A stretch of DNA of 64,000 bases from Bacteroides sp. (GTDB taxonomy: Bacteria > Bacteroidota > Bacteroidia > Bacteroidales > Bacteroidaceae). The stretch is from positions 124,001-188,000 of the forward strand of contig JAJQDI010000010.1 in NCBI GenBank assembly GCA_021202275.1, in the 5' to 3' direction. Numbering within the stretch: position 1 is the first letter of the stretch; each line of letters opens with the position of its first letter. The notes under the pieces were generated by a model. That model was not told the origin of the DNA. It searched no databases and saw only the letters and a program-made list of their open reading frames with translations. Shown here in pieces: positions 18,277-28,197 of the stretch. A program made the translations under genes and the position numbers.

Positions 18277-18537
18277 TTAGCCAATTACTTTAATACTCTT
18301 CCAATCACAAAAACCTTTAGCCACCGCATCATTCAGCGCAGCGTCCAAACCTTTTTTGTTGATTGTACGCAAACCTGAAGCAGAGATACTGAGGACAATC
18401 CAGCAGTCTTGCTCTACATAGTAGAATTTCTTCGTAAACAAGTTCACATCAAACGTTCTTTTGGTACGTCTGTTAGAGTGTGAAACATTGTTGCCAACCA
18501 TGGCTTTTTTTCCGGTAATTTGACAAATCTTCGACAT
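18277..18537 (-). CDS. rpmB: 50S ribosomal protein L28
   Basis: An 86-residue L28 beginning [20 protein letters not shown] at ATG 18537; the open frame runs further upstream but that part is leader. The typical [14 protein letters not shown] follows. Upstream on the minus strand, TTACTTTG near 18590 is one mismatch from the TAnnTTTG -7 box. First gene of a three-gene ribosomal operon. Confidence 0.96.
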   Translation of the reverse strand: MSKICQITGKKAMVGNNVSHSNRRTKRTFDVNLFTKKFYYVEQDCWIVLSISASGLRTINKKGLDAALNDAVAKGFCDWKSIKVIG

Positions 18538-18659
18538 TTCTATCTTATTTTTTATAGTTTCAATGTATCGTTGTTTCAAACAGAGCGCAAAGTAACAACT
18601 TTTATTGTTAACAAACAAATTATTTTAAAAATAATTCGCTGTCTGAGAGCAATATTTAT

Positions 18660-19892
18660 TCATTCCAACGCATCCGAAAGCATGATCAACGCTTTGTTGC
18701 ACGCTCTTTCTATATTCATCTCACGCCCTCTGTCGCCCTGTTGCAGGAAAGTAAATATTTCGTTTTTACAGGCAACCGCGATCCATACCGTCCCTACAGG
18801 TTTGTCCGGTGTTCCTCCTGCCGGACCGGCTATACCGGAAGTCGCGAGGGCACAATCCGTTTTCAGCGTATTCATCGCCCCTTTCACCATTTCAATCACT
18901 GTCTGGCGGCTCACTGCCCCATATTTCTCCAATGTTTCCGGCAAAACACCCAACAGATCTTCTTTTACCTGATTGGCATAGGCTACTATACTTCCTTTGA
19001 AATAAGCCGAACTTCCGGCAACGGAAGCAATACGCGCAGCTATATTTCCTCCTGTACAACTTTCTGCCGTAGCAACCGTCCATCCTTTTTCAGTCAGTAT
19101 CTCTCCCAACAGCACTTCCGGAGCCTGTTCCCGGTCCGCATACAGGTCTTCTCCCAATATCACTTTGAGTTTTTGCCCCTCTTCATCGAGAAGCTGATTG
19201 AGTTCCGGCTTCCGCCTGCCTCTGGCGGTAAGTCTGAGCCGCATCCACCCCGGTTTCGGCAGGTAAGCGAGTTTGATACAGTGGGGCAACCCTTCTTCCC
19301 AGGCCTGCAATTTCTCAGCCAGCACAGATTCGGGATAATTCTTTACCATGAAACTCCGGTGCAGAATGAAGTCTGTCCGGAACTTTTCACATAACCGCGG
19401 GATCACCTCTTCTGTCATCACCGTAGTCATCTCCTGCGGTACTCCCGGCATAGAGACCAGTACAGACCCGTCTTTCTCAAACCAGGTTACCGGAGCACTT
19501 CCCACCCGGTTGGGCAGGATCACAGCATTTTCGGGTACATAAGCCTGACTGCGATTCAGCTCATTCATCGGAATGCGTCCGGCCAATACCTGCTGTATAT
19601 TCCGGAACACTTCTTCACTAAATACCAGCCGGGTACCAAAGTATTCACACAAGGTTTGTTTGGTAATATCATCTTTCGTGGGTCCCAGGCCACCTGTCAT
19701 CAGTACCAGGCCTACCCGTCGCAACGCACTATCTACCGCATCCAGTATTTCCTCTTTCCTGTCGCGCACCGAGGTGACCCGTACCACCTCTATCCCGATC
19801 CGGTTCAACTCACGTCCCATCCAGGCAGAATTGGTATCCACCACCTGACCGATCAGCAGTTCGTCTCCTATGGTTATGATCTCAGCAAACAT
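18660..19892 (-). CDS. cinA: CinA-family protein: nicotinamide-nucleotide amidase / ADP-ribose pyrophosphatase-like
   Basis: A 410-residue protein with an N-terminal MoaB/CinA domain ([36 protein letters not shown]) and a C-terminal CinA amidase domain ([35 protein letters not shown]). The C-terminal domain deamidates nicotinamide mononucleotide in NAD recycling. Both domains and the GP-GGT signature are complete. It starts 18 bases after tsaD ends and is probably in the same transcript. Confidence 0.94.
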   Translation of the reverse strand: MFAEIITIGDELLIGQVVDTNSAWMGRELNRIGIEVVRVTSVRDRKEEILDAVDSALRRVGLVLMTGGLGPTKDDITKQTLCEYFGTRLVFSEEVFRNIQQVLAGRIPMNELNRSQAYVPENAVILPNRVGSAPVTWFEKDGSVLVSMPGVPQEMTTVMTEEVIPRLCEKFRTDFILHRSFMVKNYPESVLAEKLQAWEEGLPHCIKLAYLPKPGWMRLRLTARGRRKPELNQLLDEEGQKLKVILGEDLYADREQAPEVLLGEILTEKGWTVATAESCTGGNIAARIASVAGSSAYFKGSIVAYANQVKEDLLGVLPETLEKYGAVSRQTVIEMVKGAMNTLKTDCALATSGIAGPAGGTPDKPVGTVWIAVACKNEIFTFLQQGDRGREMNIERACNKALIMLSDALE

Positions 19893-19910
19893 TTCTGCAG
19901 GTTGTCTTAT

Positions 19911-20930
19911 TTATAAAGTGACACGTGAATAAGCGGGCAAGTCGATCAGACAGAAATCACCGTCCTGATATTTAAAATATCCTGTCATAGCGATCATAGC
20001 GGCGTTATCTGTGGTATATCCGAACTTAGGTATAAAGATCTCCCAGCCATACTTATCGGCATGTTCCCGGAAAGCCTGTCGCAATCCGTTGTTCGCAGAG
20101 ACTCCTCCTGCTACCGCCACTTGCCTGATCTTATATTCCTTAGCAGCCTTCCGGAGTTTATCCATGAGTATCTCTACTACAGTAGATTCCAGAGAGGCAG
20201 CCAGGTCGTTGAGATGGTTCTGAATGAAATCGGGATCCTCCTTCAGCCAGTCACGGAGTGAATAGAGAAAAGAGGTTTTCAGTCCGCTGAAACTATAGTC
20301 CAGCCCCGGAATATGGGGTTTGTTGAAGGTAAATGCCTTCGGATTGCCTTGCCTGGCCAATCTGTCGATGATCGGTCCTCCGGGATAGCCCAACCCCATG
20401 ACTTTCGAACATTTATCTATAGCTTCCCCTGCTGCGTCATCGATGGTCTGCCCCAGTATCTCCATGTCGTTGTAAGAGTTGACAAGGATGATCTGCGAAT
20501 TTCCTCCGGACACCAAAAGACACAAAAAAGGGAATTCCGGAGCTGTATGAGGTTCATCTTTTTCTTTAATAAAATGCGCTAATACATGAGCCGACAGATG
20601 GTTAACATCAACAAGAGGTATATTTAATGACCGCGCGAACCCTTTTGCGAAAGAGACTCCGACCAGCAAAGATCCCATCAGACCGGGACCTCTGGTAAAA
20701 GCTACCGCACTCAACTCTTCTTTACGCACACCCGCCCTTTTCAACGCTTCATGCACAACGGGGACTATATTCTGTTGATGAGCTCTGGAAGCCAGTTCCG
20801 GTACTACCCCTCCATATGCTTCATGTACTGCCTGGCCGGCAATGACATTTGAAAGGAGATATCCATCCCGGATCACCGCAGCGGAAGTATCGTCACAGGA
20901 AGACTCGATCCCTAATATTATTGTACTCAT
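19911..20930 (-). CDS. tsaD: tRNA threonylcarbamoyladenosine transferase subunit TsaD
   Basis: A 339-residue Kae1/TsaD protein that makes the t6A37 base of tRNAs reading ANN codons. ATG 20930 (MSTIILGIESSCDDTSAA) is chosen over an upstream TTG at 20957. The metal ligands H111 and H115 are in NHLSAH, and GGNSQIILV, DDAAGEAIDK and GGVSANNGLR mark the ATPase fold. Length is normal. A promoter box lies 25 bases upstream and cinA follows in the same direction. Confidence 0.96.
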   Translation of the reverse strand: MSTIILGIESSCDDTSAAVIRDGYLLSNVIAGQAVHEAYGGVVPELASRAHQQNIVPVVHEALKRAGVRKEELSAVAFTRGPGLMGSLLVGVSFAKGFARSLNIPLVDVNHLSAHVLAHFIKEKDEPHTAPEFPFLCLLVSGGNSQIILVNSYNDMEILGQTIDDAAGEAIDKCSKVMGLGYPGGPIIDRLARQGNPKAFTFNKPHIPGLDYSFSGLKTSFLYSLRDWLKEDPDFIQNHLNDLAASLESTVVEILMDKLRKAAKEYKIRQVAVAGGVSANNGLRQAFREHADKYGWEIFIPKFGYTTDNAAMIAMTGYFKYQDGDFCLIDLPAYSRVTL

Positions 20931-20954
20931 AAGTGAATAGAAGTTTAAACGCTG

Positions 20955-20962
20955 CAAAAGTA
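20955..20962 (-). promoter_or_regulatory. -7 box of the tsaD-cinA promoter
   Basis: Minus-strand TACTTTTG fits TAnnTTTG and lies 25 bases upstream of the tsaD ATG. I see no clear -33 TTG at 19-21 bases further upstream. Confidence 0.5.
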
Positions 20963-21279
20963 GTGATAAAAGTAGGATGGGTAATATTATATTTTATATT
21001 TTTGTTGGGAAATAACAAGAGCCTGTTCAAATTTCAATTATGTGGACTGTGGTGTTGATTACATCGATCCTGGATTGACAATGTAAACCGTTGGTTCACG
21101 GAAAATTTAGTATAGGTTCTGAAGCTTTACAGTTAGATAGAGCCATTATCCGTCGGTAATTCTATAATATGCTGAAACGTGGATAAATTGTCTGCACACA
21201 GAATAGAGCAAATCTGAAACAGACCGCAACATAAAGCTGATTATACAAAAGAAGCAGCCATTTTTAAAAACTATCGGCC
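20963..21279. other. Gene-free spacer between divergent tsaD and the TamB gene
   Basis: About 320 bases without a credible gene. It includes GGATTGACAATGTAAA near 21071, also seen with one change near 29550, so a remnant of a dispersed repeat may be present. No ATG in frame with the TamB gene occurs here; the last in-frame stop is at 21265-21267. Confidence 0.6.
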
Positions 21280-24200
21280 ATAGGAGCACTTAAAAAAACA
21301 CTTCGTTGGATTCTGGGTATTACACTGGGGGTATACATCGGAACCATCGTTTTGCTGAATATACCTTATATTCAGCAAAAAATGTCTGTGTTCATTGCCC
21401 GTCAACTGACTGAATTGCTTGATACACAAGTCTCCATAGGGCGTGTGAATATGGGGTTGCTCAACCGCATCATTATAGACGACCTTCTGCTGAACGACCG
21501 TAGCGGAGAAGAGATGCTGAAGGTAACCCGCCTTTCCGCCAAATTCGAGATCCTTCCTTTGTTCCAGCAAAAGATCTCTATCGGCAATGTACAGCTTTTC
21601 GGATTCAACATACAGCTTCACAGGGACACGCTGGATGCTCCTTCCAATTTTCAGTTTGTTATAGACGCCCTCACGCCTGAGACACCTCAAAATACGGAGT
21701 TGGATCTGCGGATCAATTCCTTACTTATACGTCGCGGTAGACTGTCATACGACGTATGGTCTGAGCAGGAAACCCCGGGCAGGTTCAATCCTGATCACAT
21801 ACGTCTCAACAATATCATAGCCAATATCTCGCTCAAAGCTCTGCGGACCGATTCGATCAACGCGGCAGTCAAGCGTCTGAGCGTAGAAGAACATTCCGGC
21901 TTCGACCTCCAGCGGATCAGTATGAAAGTATTGGCCAATGAGAAAGAGATGCGCATAGAAAACCTGTCTGTAGATCTTCCGGGAACCGCCTTACGCATGG
22001 ATACGATCCGGATGGTCTACGATAGCCTGGGGGCTTTCCGGCAGTTTACCCAGGAAGTAGAGTTTTCCTTCCGGATGTTGCCTTCTCACATTACTTTGCA
22101 GGATCTGGCTCCTTTTGTACCTGCTTTTGAGCAATTTTCTGAAAAATTATCTGTGGGGATCGACGCAGATGGCACCATCAACAACCTCAATTGCTCCCGT
22201 CTGGACATTGTGGCAGACGAGCACATCCGTCTTCATGGGAATGTCTCTTTTCAGGAACTCTCCAGTCCGGAAGACGCCTTTGTATTCGGACACCTGTCAC
22301 AGCTCTACGCGGATAGCTGGGGAGTGGATTTCCTGTTGCGGAACCTGAGCAGTGGCTATCAGGGAGTGCCTCCTGTATTAGACAGAGTAGGTACTCTCTC
22401 TTTCCGCGGAGAAGTTTCCGGATATTTCACCGATCTGGTTACTTACGGAGTCTTGCAAACAGATCTGGGAGTTGCGCGGACAGATGTGAAATTAAGTATA
22501 GACAAAGAACAGGATCTGTTTTCCTATTCGGGGATTGTAAAAACATCCGATTTCGATCTGGGTAGTCTGATGGCAAACGGACAATTCGGGAACGTAACCT
22601 TCAACTTAGATATAGACGGCAAGCACCGGACCTCCCAATTACCCTCTATTGAGATGAAAGGTTTAGTGAGTTCCATCGAATACAAGCAATACAAGTATGA
22701 GAACATCACCATAGATGGTACCTATCAGCGGGGAGGATTCAACGGGGAGATCGCTCTTGACGACGAAAATGGTTCCGCCTGGTTGAGTGGTAGCTTCTAT
22801 CTGGCAGACCGAACACCCTCTTTCAATTTCAAAGCGATCATTTCCGGATTCCGTCCTCACGCCCTGAATATCACCTCTAACTACGAGGATACGGAATTCT
22901 CTCTGAAACTTGCCGCTGATTTTACCGGGAAACATATCGATGAAATGATCGGTGAGATCCAGGTAGACAGCTTCCTGTATATCTCTCCGGGAAAAAATTA
23001 TTTCCTGGACAATCTGCGTGTGACCTCTTCCCGGCAGGCATCTACCAATCAGTTATCTGTCCGTTCCGAGTTCCTTCAGGCACATATCGAAGGGAATTAT
23101 TCGTATCGTACGCTCCCGAACAGCGTTCTCAATACACTCAAACGCTACCTTCCTTCTCTTATTCTACCTGATAAGACCCTCTCCGAATCTTCCAACGATT
23201 TCAGTTTCGAAATACAACTGCACCATGCAGACCTGCTTTCTACTGTCTTTGATATCCCGCTTCGCCTCTACAACCCTGTCAGTATCAAAGGCTATCTGAA
23301 CGAGTCCCGGCAACGCCTGCGGGTGCATGGTTATTTTCCGCGTCTGAGATATGGAAATATGTTCATTGAATCGGGCATACTACTGTGCGAAAATCCCGGC
23401 GACAGCCTCACCAGTAATGTCCGCTTTACGAGCCAGCGCCCTACCGGAGCAGTGAATGTTTCTTTAGAAACGCAGACCAAAGACGATAAGATCATTTCCA
23501 GACTACATTGGGGCAACAATTCTCCGGTTACTTACAGCGGTGAATTATCGGCCACCACCTCTTTCTTACGCAGAGAGGCAGAGAAACCATTCCTGGAAAC
23601 GCAGGTAGATATCCAGCCCACAGAGATCATTCTCAATGACTCGATCTGGGACGTGCATCCGTCACATATCCTGATAAAGCCCGGAAAGATCTATGTAGAT
23701 GATTTCTTATTCAGCCACAAAGATCAATTTGTAAGGATCAACGGACTGGCCTCGGAAAACGACAACGACTCGATCGTTGTGGATCTGAAAGACATTGATA
23801 TCAGTTACGTATTCGATATTGCCAAAGTCCGGAACGTAGATTTTAAAGGACATGCTACCGGCAAGGCATACGCTTCCGGAGTTTTCACCAAGCCGGTGAT
23901 GAACACGGAATTGTTTATACGGGATTTCAGTTTCAACGACGGTCTGCTGGGCGATCTGCGTGTACAGGGTATGTGGGACGATGAAGAAGAGGGGATCCTC
24001 TTAAACGCACACATACAGGAACAGGAGATAGCCCATACCTATGTCAATGGATATATCTATCCGCTCAGACCCAAAAGCGGGCTGGAACTGTTCATCGACG
24101 CACAGGGTACCAATATCAAATTCCTGGAATTCTATATGGCTAATATCGCTTCCGAACTACAGGGCAGGGTTCGCGGAAAAGTTCGTCTGTTCGGTCAGTT

Positions 24201-25803
24201 TCAGAACCTGAATATAGAAGGAGATCTGATGACAGACGCCTCTCTCAAAATAGATATACTCAACACCACCTTCCTGGTAAACGACAGCATACATGCCATA
24301 CCGGATCAGATCCAGTTCAGGCAGATGGCACTCTCCGATCCGGAGGGACACACGGGAACCGTAGACGGATACCTGAATCACAAAAATTTCAGTGACATGG
24401 AGTACCGTTTCAACATAGATGTCCAGAACATGCTGGTCATGAATACACAGGAGAGTCCCGACTTTCCATTCTATGGAACGGTCTACGCTTCCGGCAACGC
24501 GCGCCTCTCCGGAGATTCGGACGAACTCAATGTGAACGCGGCAGTGACTACAAACCGCAACACCAATTTCGTATACAGCCTTGCCACCGCTGCCATGGCT
24601 ACGAGCAATCACTTCATAAACTTTGTAGACAAAACTCCGCGACGCTTACAACCGGACTCGATAGACTATGTAACCAGCGATTACCAACGGTTCCTGCAGC
24701 AGGAAGAGGAAGAACCGGAAACAGATATCCGGCTGAATATCCTGGTAGAAGCTACTCCGGATGCTTCCGTACGCATCATCATGGACCCCATTGCCGGAGA
24801 CGATATCACCGCCCGCGGTACCGGAAGTATACGTACGGAGTTCTTCAACAAAGGAGATGTGAAGCTGTTCGGGAATTACCGGATCAGCCAGGGAAGTTAT
24901 AAGTTCAGTTTACAGGAAGTGATCCGGAAAGACTTTATCATCCAGGAAGGCAGTAATATCCTGTTCAACGGGGATCCGTTCGATGCCAATCTGGACATTC
25001 AGGCCGTCTATACGGTGAGTTCGGTATCTCTGAATGACCTTATCGCGTCAGGCTCAGGAACGAGCAGTCTGACGGCTCAGCCCAATGTGCGTGTAAACTG
25101 TCTGATGAATCTTTCAGGAAACCTCACACAGCCTGCCATCAAATTAGGTATTGAATTGCCCAACGAACGGGACGAGGTACAAGCCATGGTACGCCATTAT
25201 ACCAATACCGAAGAAGAGTTGAGTATGCAATTCCTCTATCTGCTGGGTATCGGTAAGTTCTATACGCCTGATTACACAGGAGTGAGCCAGAGTTCCAATA
25301 TGATGACTTCGGTACTCTCCTCTACTCTGTCGGGACAGCTCAACAATCTGTTTTCCCAGATCATTAACAACAACAACTGGAGCTTAGGTACCAATCTGAG
25401 TACGGGAGACAAGGGCTGGACAGATATGGAAGTAGAGGCGATACTTTCCGGACAGTTGCTCAACAACCGCCTCCTGATCAACGGAAATTTCGGCTACAGG
25501 GACAACCCTCTGTCTACGACGAACTTCGTCGGAGATTTCCAGGCCGAATGGCTGCTCACACGCTCCGGAGACATACGCCTGAAAGGATACAACGAAACCA
25601 ACGACCGCTATTATACCCGTTCGGCACTCACCACACAAGGGATAGGTATCATCTACAGAAAAGACTTTAATAAGTGGTCAGACCTGTTCTGGAAAAAAAG
25701 ATGGCTCAGAAAACGCGGGTTGCAAGACTCCGATACGGAACCTCAGGAAGAAGATCCCGGAGAAACCGGACAAACAAAGGACGACCATGGGAATGAGACA
25801 TAG
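21280..25803 (+). CDS. tamB: TamB-like translocation and assembly module protein
   Basis: About 1507 residues. An N-terminal membrane anchor (WILGITLGVYIGTIVLLNIP) is followed by a very long beta-helical region of repeated short strands and the C-terminal TamB/DUF490 domain (TARGTGSIRTEFFNKGDVKLFGNYRISQG quoted in part, GNLTQPAIKLGIELPN, MQFLYLLGIGKFYTP). TamB proteins bridge inner and outer membranes and are implicated in lipid transport or outer-membrane protein assembly. There is no ATG before the anchor: in-frame candidates are ATA 21280 (giving xGALKKTLRW), CTG 21313 and TTG 21352. TTG 21352 would delete the anchor, so I place the start at 21280. No tamA is adjacent. Confidence 0.88.
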   Translation: MGALKKTLRWILGITLGVYIGTIVLLNIPYIQQKMSVFIARQLTELLDTQVSIGRVNMGLLNRIIIDDLLLNDRSGEEMLKVTRLSAKFEILPLFQQKISIGNVQLFGFNIQLHRDTLDAPSNFQFVIDALTPETPQNTELDLRINSLLIRRGRLSYDVWSEQETPGRFNPDHIRLNNIIANISLKALRTDSINAAVKRLSVEEHSGFDLQRISMKVLANEKEMRIENLSVDLPGTALRMDTIRMVYDSLGAFRQFTQEVEFSFRMLPSHITLQDLAPFVPAFEQFSEKLSVGIDADGTINNLNCSRLDIVADEHIRLHGNVSFQELSSPEDAFVFGHLSQLYADSWGVDFLLRNLSSGYQGVPPVLDRVGTLSFRGEVSGYFTDLVTYGVLQTDLGVARTDVKLSIDKEQDLFSYSGIVKTSDFDLGSLMANGQFGNVTFNLDIDGKHRTSQLPSIEMKGLVSSIEYKQYKYENITIDGTYQRGGFNGEIALDDENGSAWLSGSFYLADRTPSFNFKAIISGFRPHALNITSNYEDTEFSLKLAADFTGKHIDEMIGEIQVDSFLYISPGKNYFLDNLRVTSSRQASTNQLSVRSEFLQAHIEGNYSYRTLPNSVLNTLKRYLPSLILPDKTLSESSNDFSFEIQLHHADLLSTVFDIPLRLYNPVSIKGYLNESRQRLRVHGYFPRLRYGNMFIESGILLCENPGDSLTSNVRFTSQRPTGAVNVSLETQTKDDKIISRLHWGNNSPVTYSGELSATTSFLRREAEKPFLETQVDIQPTEIILNDSIWDVHPSHILIKPGKIYVDDFLFSHKDQFVRINGLASENDNDSIVVDLKDIDISYVFDIAKVRNVDFKGHATGKAYASGVFTKPVMNTELFIRDFSFNDGLLGDLRVQGMWDDEEEGILLNAHIQEQEIAHTYVNGYIYPLRPKSGLELFIDAQGTNIKFLEFYMANIASELQGRVRGKVRLFGQFQNLNIEGDLMTDASLKIDILNTTFLVNDSIHAIPDQIQFRQMALSDPEGHTGTVDGYLNHKNFSDMEYRFNIDVQNMLVMNTQESPDFPFYGTVYASGNARLSGDSDELNVNAAVTTNRNTNFVYSLATAAMATSNHFINFVDKTPRRLQPDSIDYVTSDYQRFLQQEEEEPETDIRLNILVEATPDASVRIIMDPIAGDDITARGTGSIRTEFFNKGDVKLFGNYRISQGSYKFSLQEVIRKDFIIQEGSNILFNGDPFDANLDIQAVYTVSSVSLNDLIASGSGTSSLTAQPNVRVNCLMNLSGNLTQPAIKLGIELPNERDEVQAMVRHYTNTEEELSMQFLYLLGIGKFYTPDYTGVSQSSNMMTSVLSSTLSGQLNNLFSQIINNNNWSLGTNLSTGDKGWTDMEVEAILSGQLLNNRLLINGNFGYRDNPLSTTNFVGDFQAEWLLTRSGDIRLKGYNETNDRYYTRSALTTQGIGIIYRKDFNKWSDLFWKKRWLRKRGLQDSDTEPQEEDPGETGQTKDDHGNET

Positions 25804-25846
25804 CGCCTGCGTTCTTTGTCTCCTTTTCAGCGTATAAAGTGTACTT

Positions 25847-26221
25847 TTATTTGGAGACAATCCGCTTTCCAAACGGGGTCAGTGCCAGGGCAGCCAGTTT
25901 GAAATGCTGCAAACCAAAGGGTATACCAATGAGGGTGACACACAATAGCAAGCCGAAAAACAGATGTTCCAAACAAATCCAGAACCCACCGACAAAGATC
26001 CAGATCAGGTTCATGACCACACTCAGACATCCCCCTGCCTGAGGAACTGTTTGTATCTCTTTATTAAAAGGCCAGAAGGCCAGCTGTGCCATTTTCAGTG
26101 TTTGTAGTCCGAAGGGTATTCCGATGATAGTAACCATCAGCAACAGGCTGACAATTAAATAGGAAAGGGCTGTGAGCAATCCTCCGAACACGAGCCACAA
26201 GATATTGAATAGTAGTTTCAT
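25847..26221 (-). CDS. YccF-domain inner membrane protein
   Basis: A 124-residue membrane protein with two copies of the YccF motif: ILWLVFGGLLTALSYLIV...TIIGIPFGLQTLKMAQLAFWPF and LIWIFVGGFWICLEHLFF...TLIGIPFGLQHFKLAALALTPFG (fragments). Each copy has two membrane helices and the string IGIPFGLQ. Function of the family is unknown. It is convergent with the TamB gene and downstream of proS with the proS terminator between. Confidence 0.9.
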   Translation of the reverse strand: MKLLFNILWLVFGGLLTALSYLIVSLLLMVTIIGIPFGLQTLKMAQLAFWPFNKEIQTVPQAGGCLSVVMNLIWIFVGGFWICLEHLFFGLLLCVTLIGIPFGLQHFKLAALALTPFGKRIVSK

Positions 26222-26324
26222 GATTCTTTCTCTGTAAAGTAAACAAGTCTTCTGTGCAAAAATAAGAAACCCTCTTCATTTTGCAAACAGATAGGCCCCT
26301 TCGGGCATCCTCTTTCCCCGATAA

Positions 26325-26377
26325 AAAAAGAGAGTGTGTCCACCGTCTCACTGCTTCCGGACACACCCTCTTTATAC
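26325..26377 (-). terminator. Terminator of proS
   Basis: Minus-strand stem GAGGGTGTGTCC / GGACACACTCTC (26370-26359 and 26341-26330, one mismatch), a 17-base loop and a following run of seven T. It lies 17 bases after the proS stop codon. Confidence 0.85.
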
Positions 26378-26393
26378 ATTAACATAACAGGTT

Positions 26394-27875
26394 TTAATAA
26401 GCTCTGGCAAAAACTACCCTTCCTTCCGAAGGCTTGCCTGTGACCATACACCTGCCCGGCGTACGATCGCCTTCCAGAGGTATACAACGGATCGTGGCTT
26501 TTGTCTCCTCCTTGATCTTCTCTTCTGTTTCCGGAGTACCGTCCCAGTGAGCCAGGATAAATCCTCCCTCTTCGATCTTTTCTTTGAATTCGTCGTATGT
26601 GTCTACACTCACCGTATGTGATTCACGGAAATCCAGTGCCTTCTGATAGATATTCTGCTGAATATCCGCCAGCAACTGTTGCACATACTTTTCAATGCCG
26701 TCGCAGGAAACCGTCTCTTTTTCCAGCGTATCCCGGCGCATGACCTCAATCGTATTGTTTTCCAGATCGCGTCCACCCATCACCAGACGCACCGGCACCC
26801 CTTTGAGTTCATACTCCGCGAACTTAAATCCCGGACGCTTGTTGTCGGCGTTGTCGTATTTCACGGAGATACCCAGTGCTTTCAGTCCCGCCACAATACC
26901 GGCGATCTTTTCGTTGATCTGTGACAGTTGCTCATCGTTCCTGTAGATCGGTACGATCACTACCTGGAAAGGAGCCAGAGTCGGTGGCAATACCAGACCG
27001 TTGTCGTCGGAGTGAGTCATAATCAATGCCCCCATCAAACGGGTAGATACCCCCCAGGAAGTAGCCCATACATACTCCTGCTTATTCTCCTTGTTGAGGA
27101 ACTGCACGTCAAACGCTTTCGCGAAATTCTGTCCCAGGAAGTGTGAAGTCCCGCTTTGCAGTGCTTTACCATCCTGCATCAATGCTTCTATGGTATAGGT
27201 TTCCAAAGCTCCCGCAAACCGTTCATTGGCCGATTTGATCCCTTTCACCACCGGCACAGCCATGTATTTCTCAGCAAACTCTCCATACACGTTCAACATC
27301 CGGAGTGCCTCTTCTTCTGCTTCCTCTTTGGTAGCATGCGCGGTATGTCCCTCCTGCCAGAGAAACTCTGCCGTACGAAGGAACAGACGCGTCCGCATTT
27401 CCCAACGCATCACATTGGCCCATTGGTTGCACAGGATCGGCAGGTCGCGGTAAGAGTTGATCCAGTTTTTATAGGTATTCCAGATAATGGTTTCCGAAGT
27501 CGGACGAATGATCAGTTCCTCTTCCAGACGGGCTTCCGGGTCTACAATTACTCCTTTGCCGTCCGGAGAGTTTTTCAGACGATGATGGGTCACCACCGCA
27601 CATTCTTTGGCAAAACCCTCCACATGTTCAGCTTCACGACTCAGGAACGATTTGGGAATAAGCAACGGGAAGTAGGCATTTACATGTCCTGTCTCTTTGA
27701 ACATATCATCCAACTGTCTCTGCATCTTCTCCCAGATCGCGTAACCGTAAGGTTTAATGACCATACACCCCCGTACGGCAGATTGTTCCGCCAGGTCGGC
27801 TTTAAGTACCAGGTCATTGTACCATTGTGAGTAATTCTCGCTTCGCTTGGTCAGTTCTTTCAATTCTTTTGCCAT
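26394..27875 (-). CDS. proS: Proline--tRNA ligase (short, eukaryote/archaea-like type)
   Basis: A 493-residue class II aminoacyl-tRNA synthetase from ATG 27875 ([19 protein letters not shown]); the open frame extends 83 codons upstream but that part is leader and repeat DNA. Class II motifs are visible: [53 protein letters not shown] and the binding string [20 protein letters not shown]. There is no inserted editing domain between motifs 2 and 3, and the C-terminus has the type-3 extension ending in an aromatic Tyr (GRVVFARAY), as in ProS type 3. Confidence 0.96.
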   Translation of the reverse strand: MAKELKELTKRSENYSQWYNDLVLKADLAEQSAVRGCMVIKPYGYAIWEKMQRQLDDMFKETGHVNAYFPLLIPKSFLSREAEHVEGFAKECAVVTHHRLKNSPDGKGVIVDPEARLEEELIIRPTSETIIWNTYKNWINSYRDLPILCNQWANVMRWEMRTRLFLRTAEFLWQEGHTAHATKEEAEEEALRMLNVYGEFAEKYMAVPVVKGIKSANERFAGALETYTIEALMQDGKALQSGTSHFLGQNFAKAFDVQFLNKENKQEYVWATSWGVSTRLMGALIMTHSDDNGLVLPPTLAPFQVVIVPIYRNDEQLSQINEKIAGIVAGLKALGISVKYDNADNKRPGFKFAEYELKGVPVRLVMGGRDLENNTIEVMRRDTLEKETVSCDGIEKYVQQLLADIQQNIYQKALDFRESHTVSVDTYDEFKEKIEEGGFILAHWDGTPETEEKIKEETKATIRCIPLEGDRTPGRCMVTGKPSEGRVVFARAY

Positions 27876-27953
27876 TCTATGCTGATTTAATTTTTCTTCT
27901 TTATGTTCCTCCCGTTTTTCCTGCAAATCAGGAAGGGTTCCGGAAATGATCTG

Positions 27954-27961
27954 CAAAATTA
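27954..27961 (-). promoter_or_regulatory. -7 box of the proS promoter
   Basis: Minus-strand TAATTTTG fits TAnnTTTG; predicted leader of about 70 bases before the proS ATG. No clear -33 TTG. Confidence 0.45.
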
Positions 27962-28012
27962 CTAAAAAATGGCTGAAATGAAGTTGAATTTCTTTTGAAA
28001 ATTGAGAAACTG

Positions 28013-28120
28013 TCCGGATCTTTCGCGAATAATGATTTTTTCTATTCTTTGCTCTTCCTTCTGTCCTCTTTTTAGCTTCCCAGATCGTTGGTTGCCAGCT
28101 TTTCCGGTTTTCTTTCAGAC
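28013..28120. repeat. Diverged intergenic repeat family C, copy 1
   Basis: About 108 bases that align by eye with 57593-57700 at roughly three quarters identity. Shared blocks include GAATAA, TTTTCTAT, CTTTGCT, CCTCTTTTT and CGTTTTCTTTCA-like strings in the same order. Both copies lie upstream of minus-strand genes. A short imperfect palindrome AGTCC-GCTAT-GGACT lies just right of copy 1 near 28141-28155. Confidence 0.55.
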
Positions 28121-28197
28121 GCAAATATGCGTATCTACATAGTCCGCTATGGACTGCGTCAACCGTTGGTTATCGCATCGCACACAGAAAGATCTGA

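Noticed and set aside
21271..21690. Minus-strand 139-codon frame across the TamB start
   Set aside because: Antisense to the conserved N-terminus of the TamB-like protein; no supporting features.
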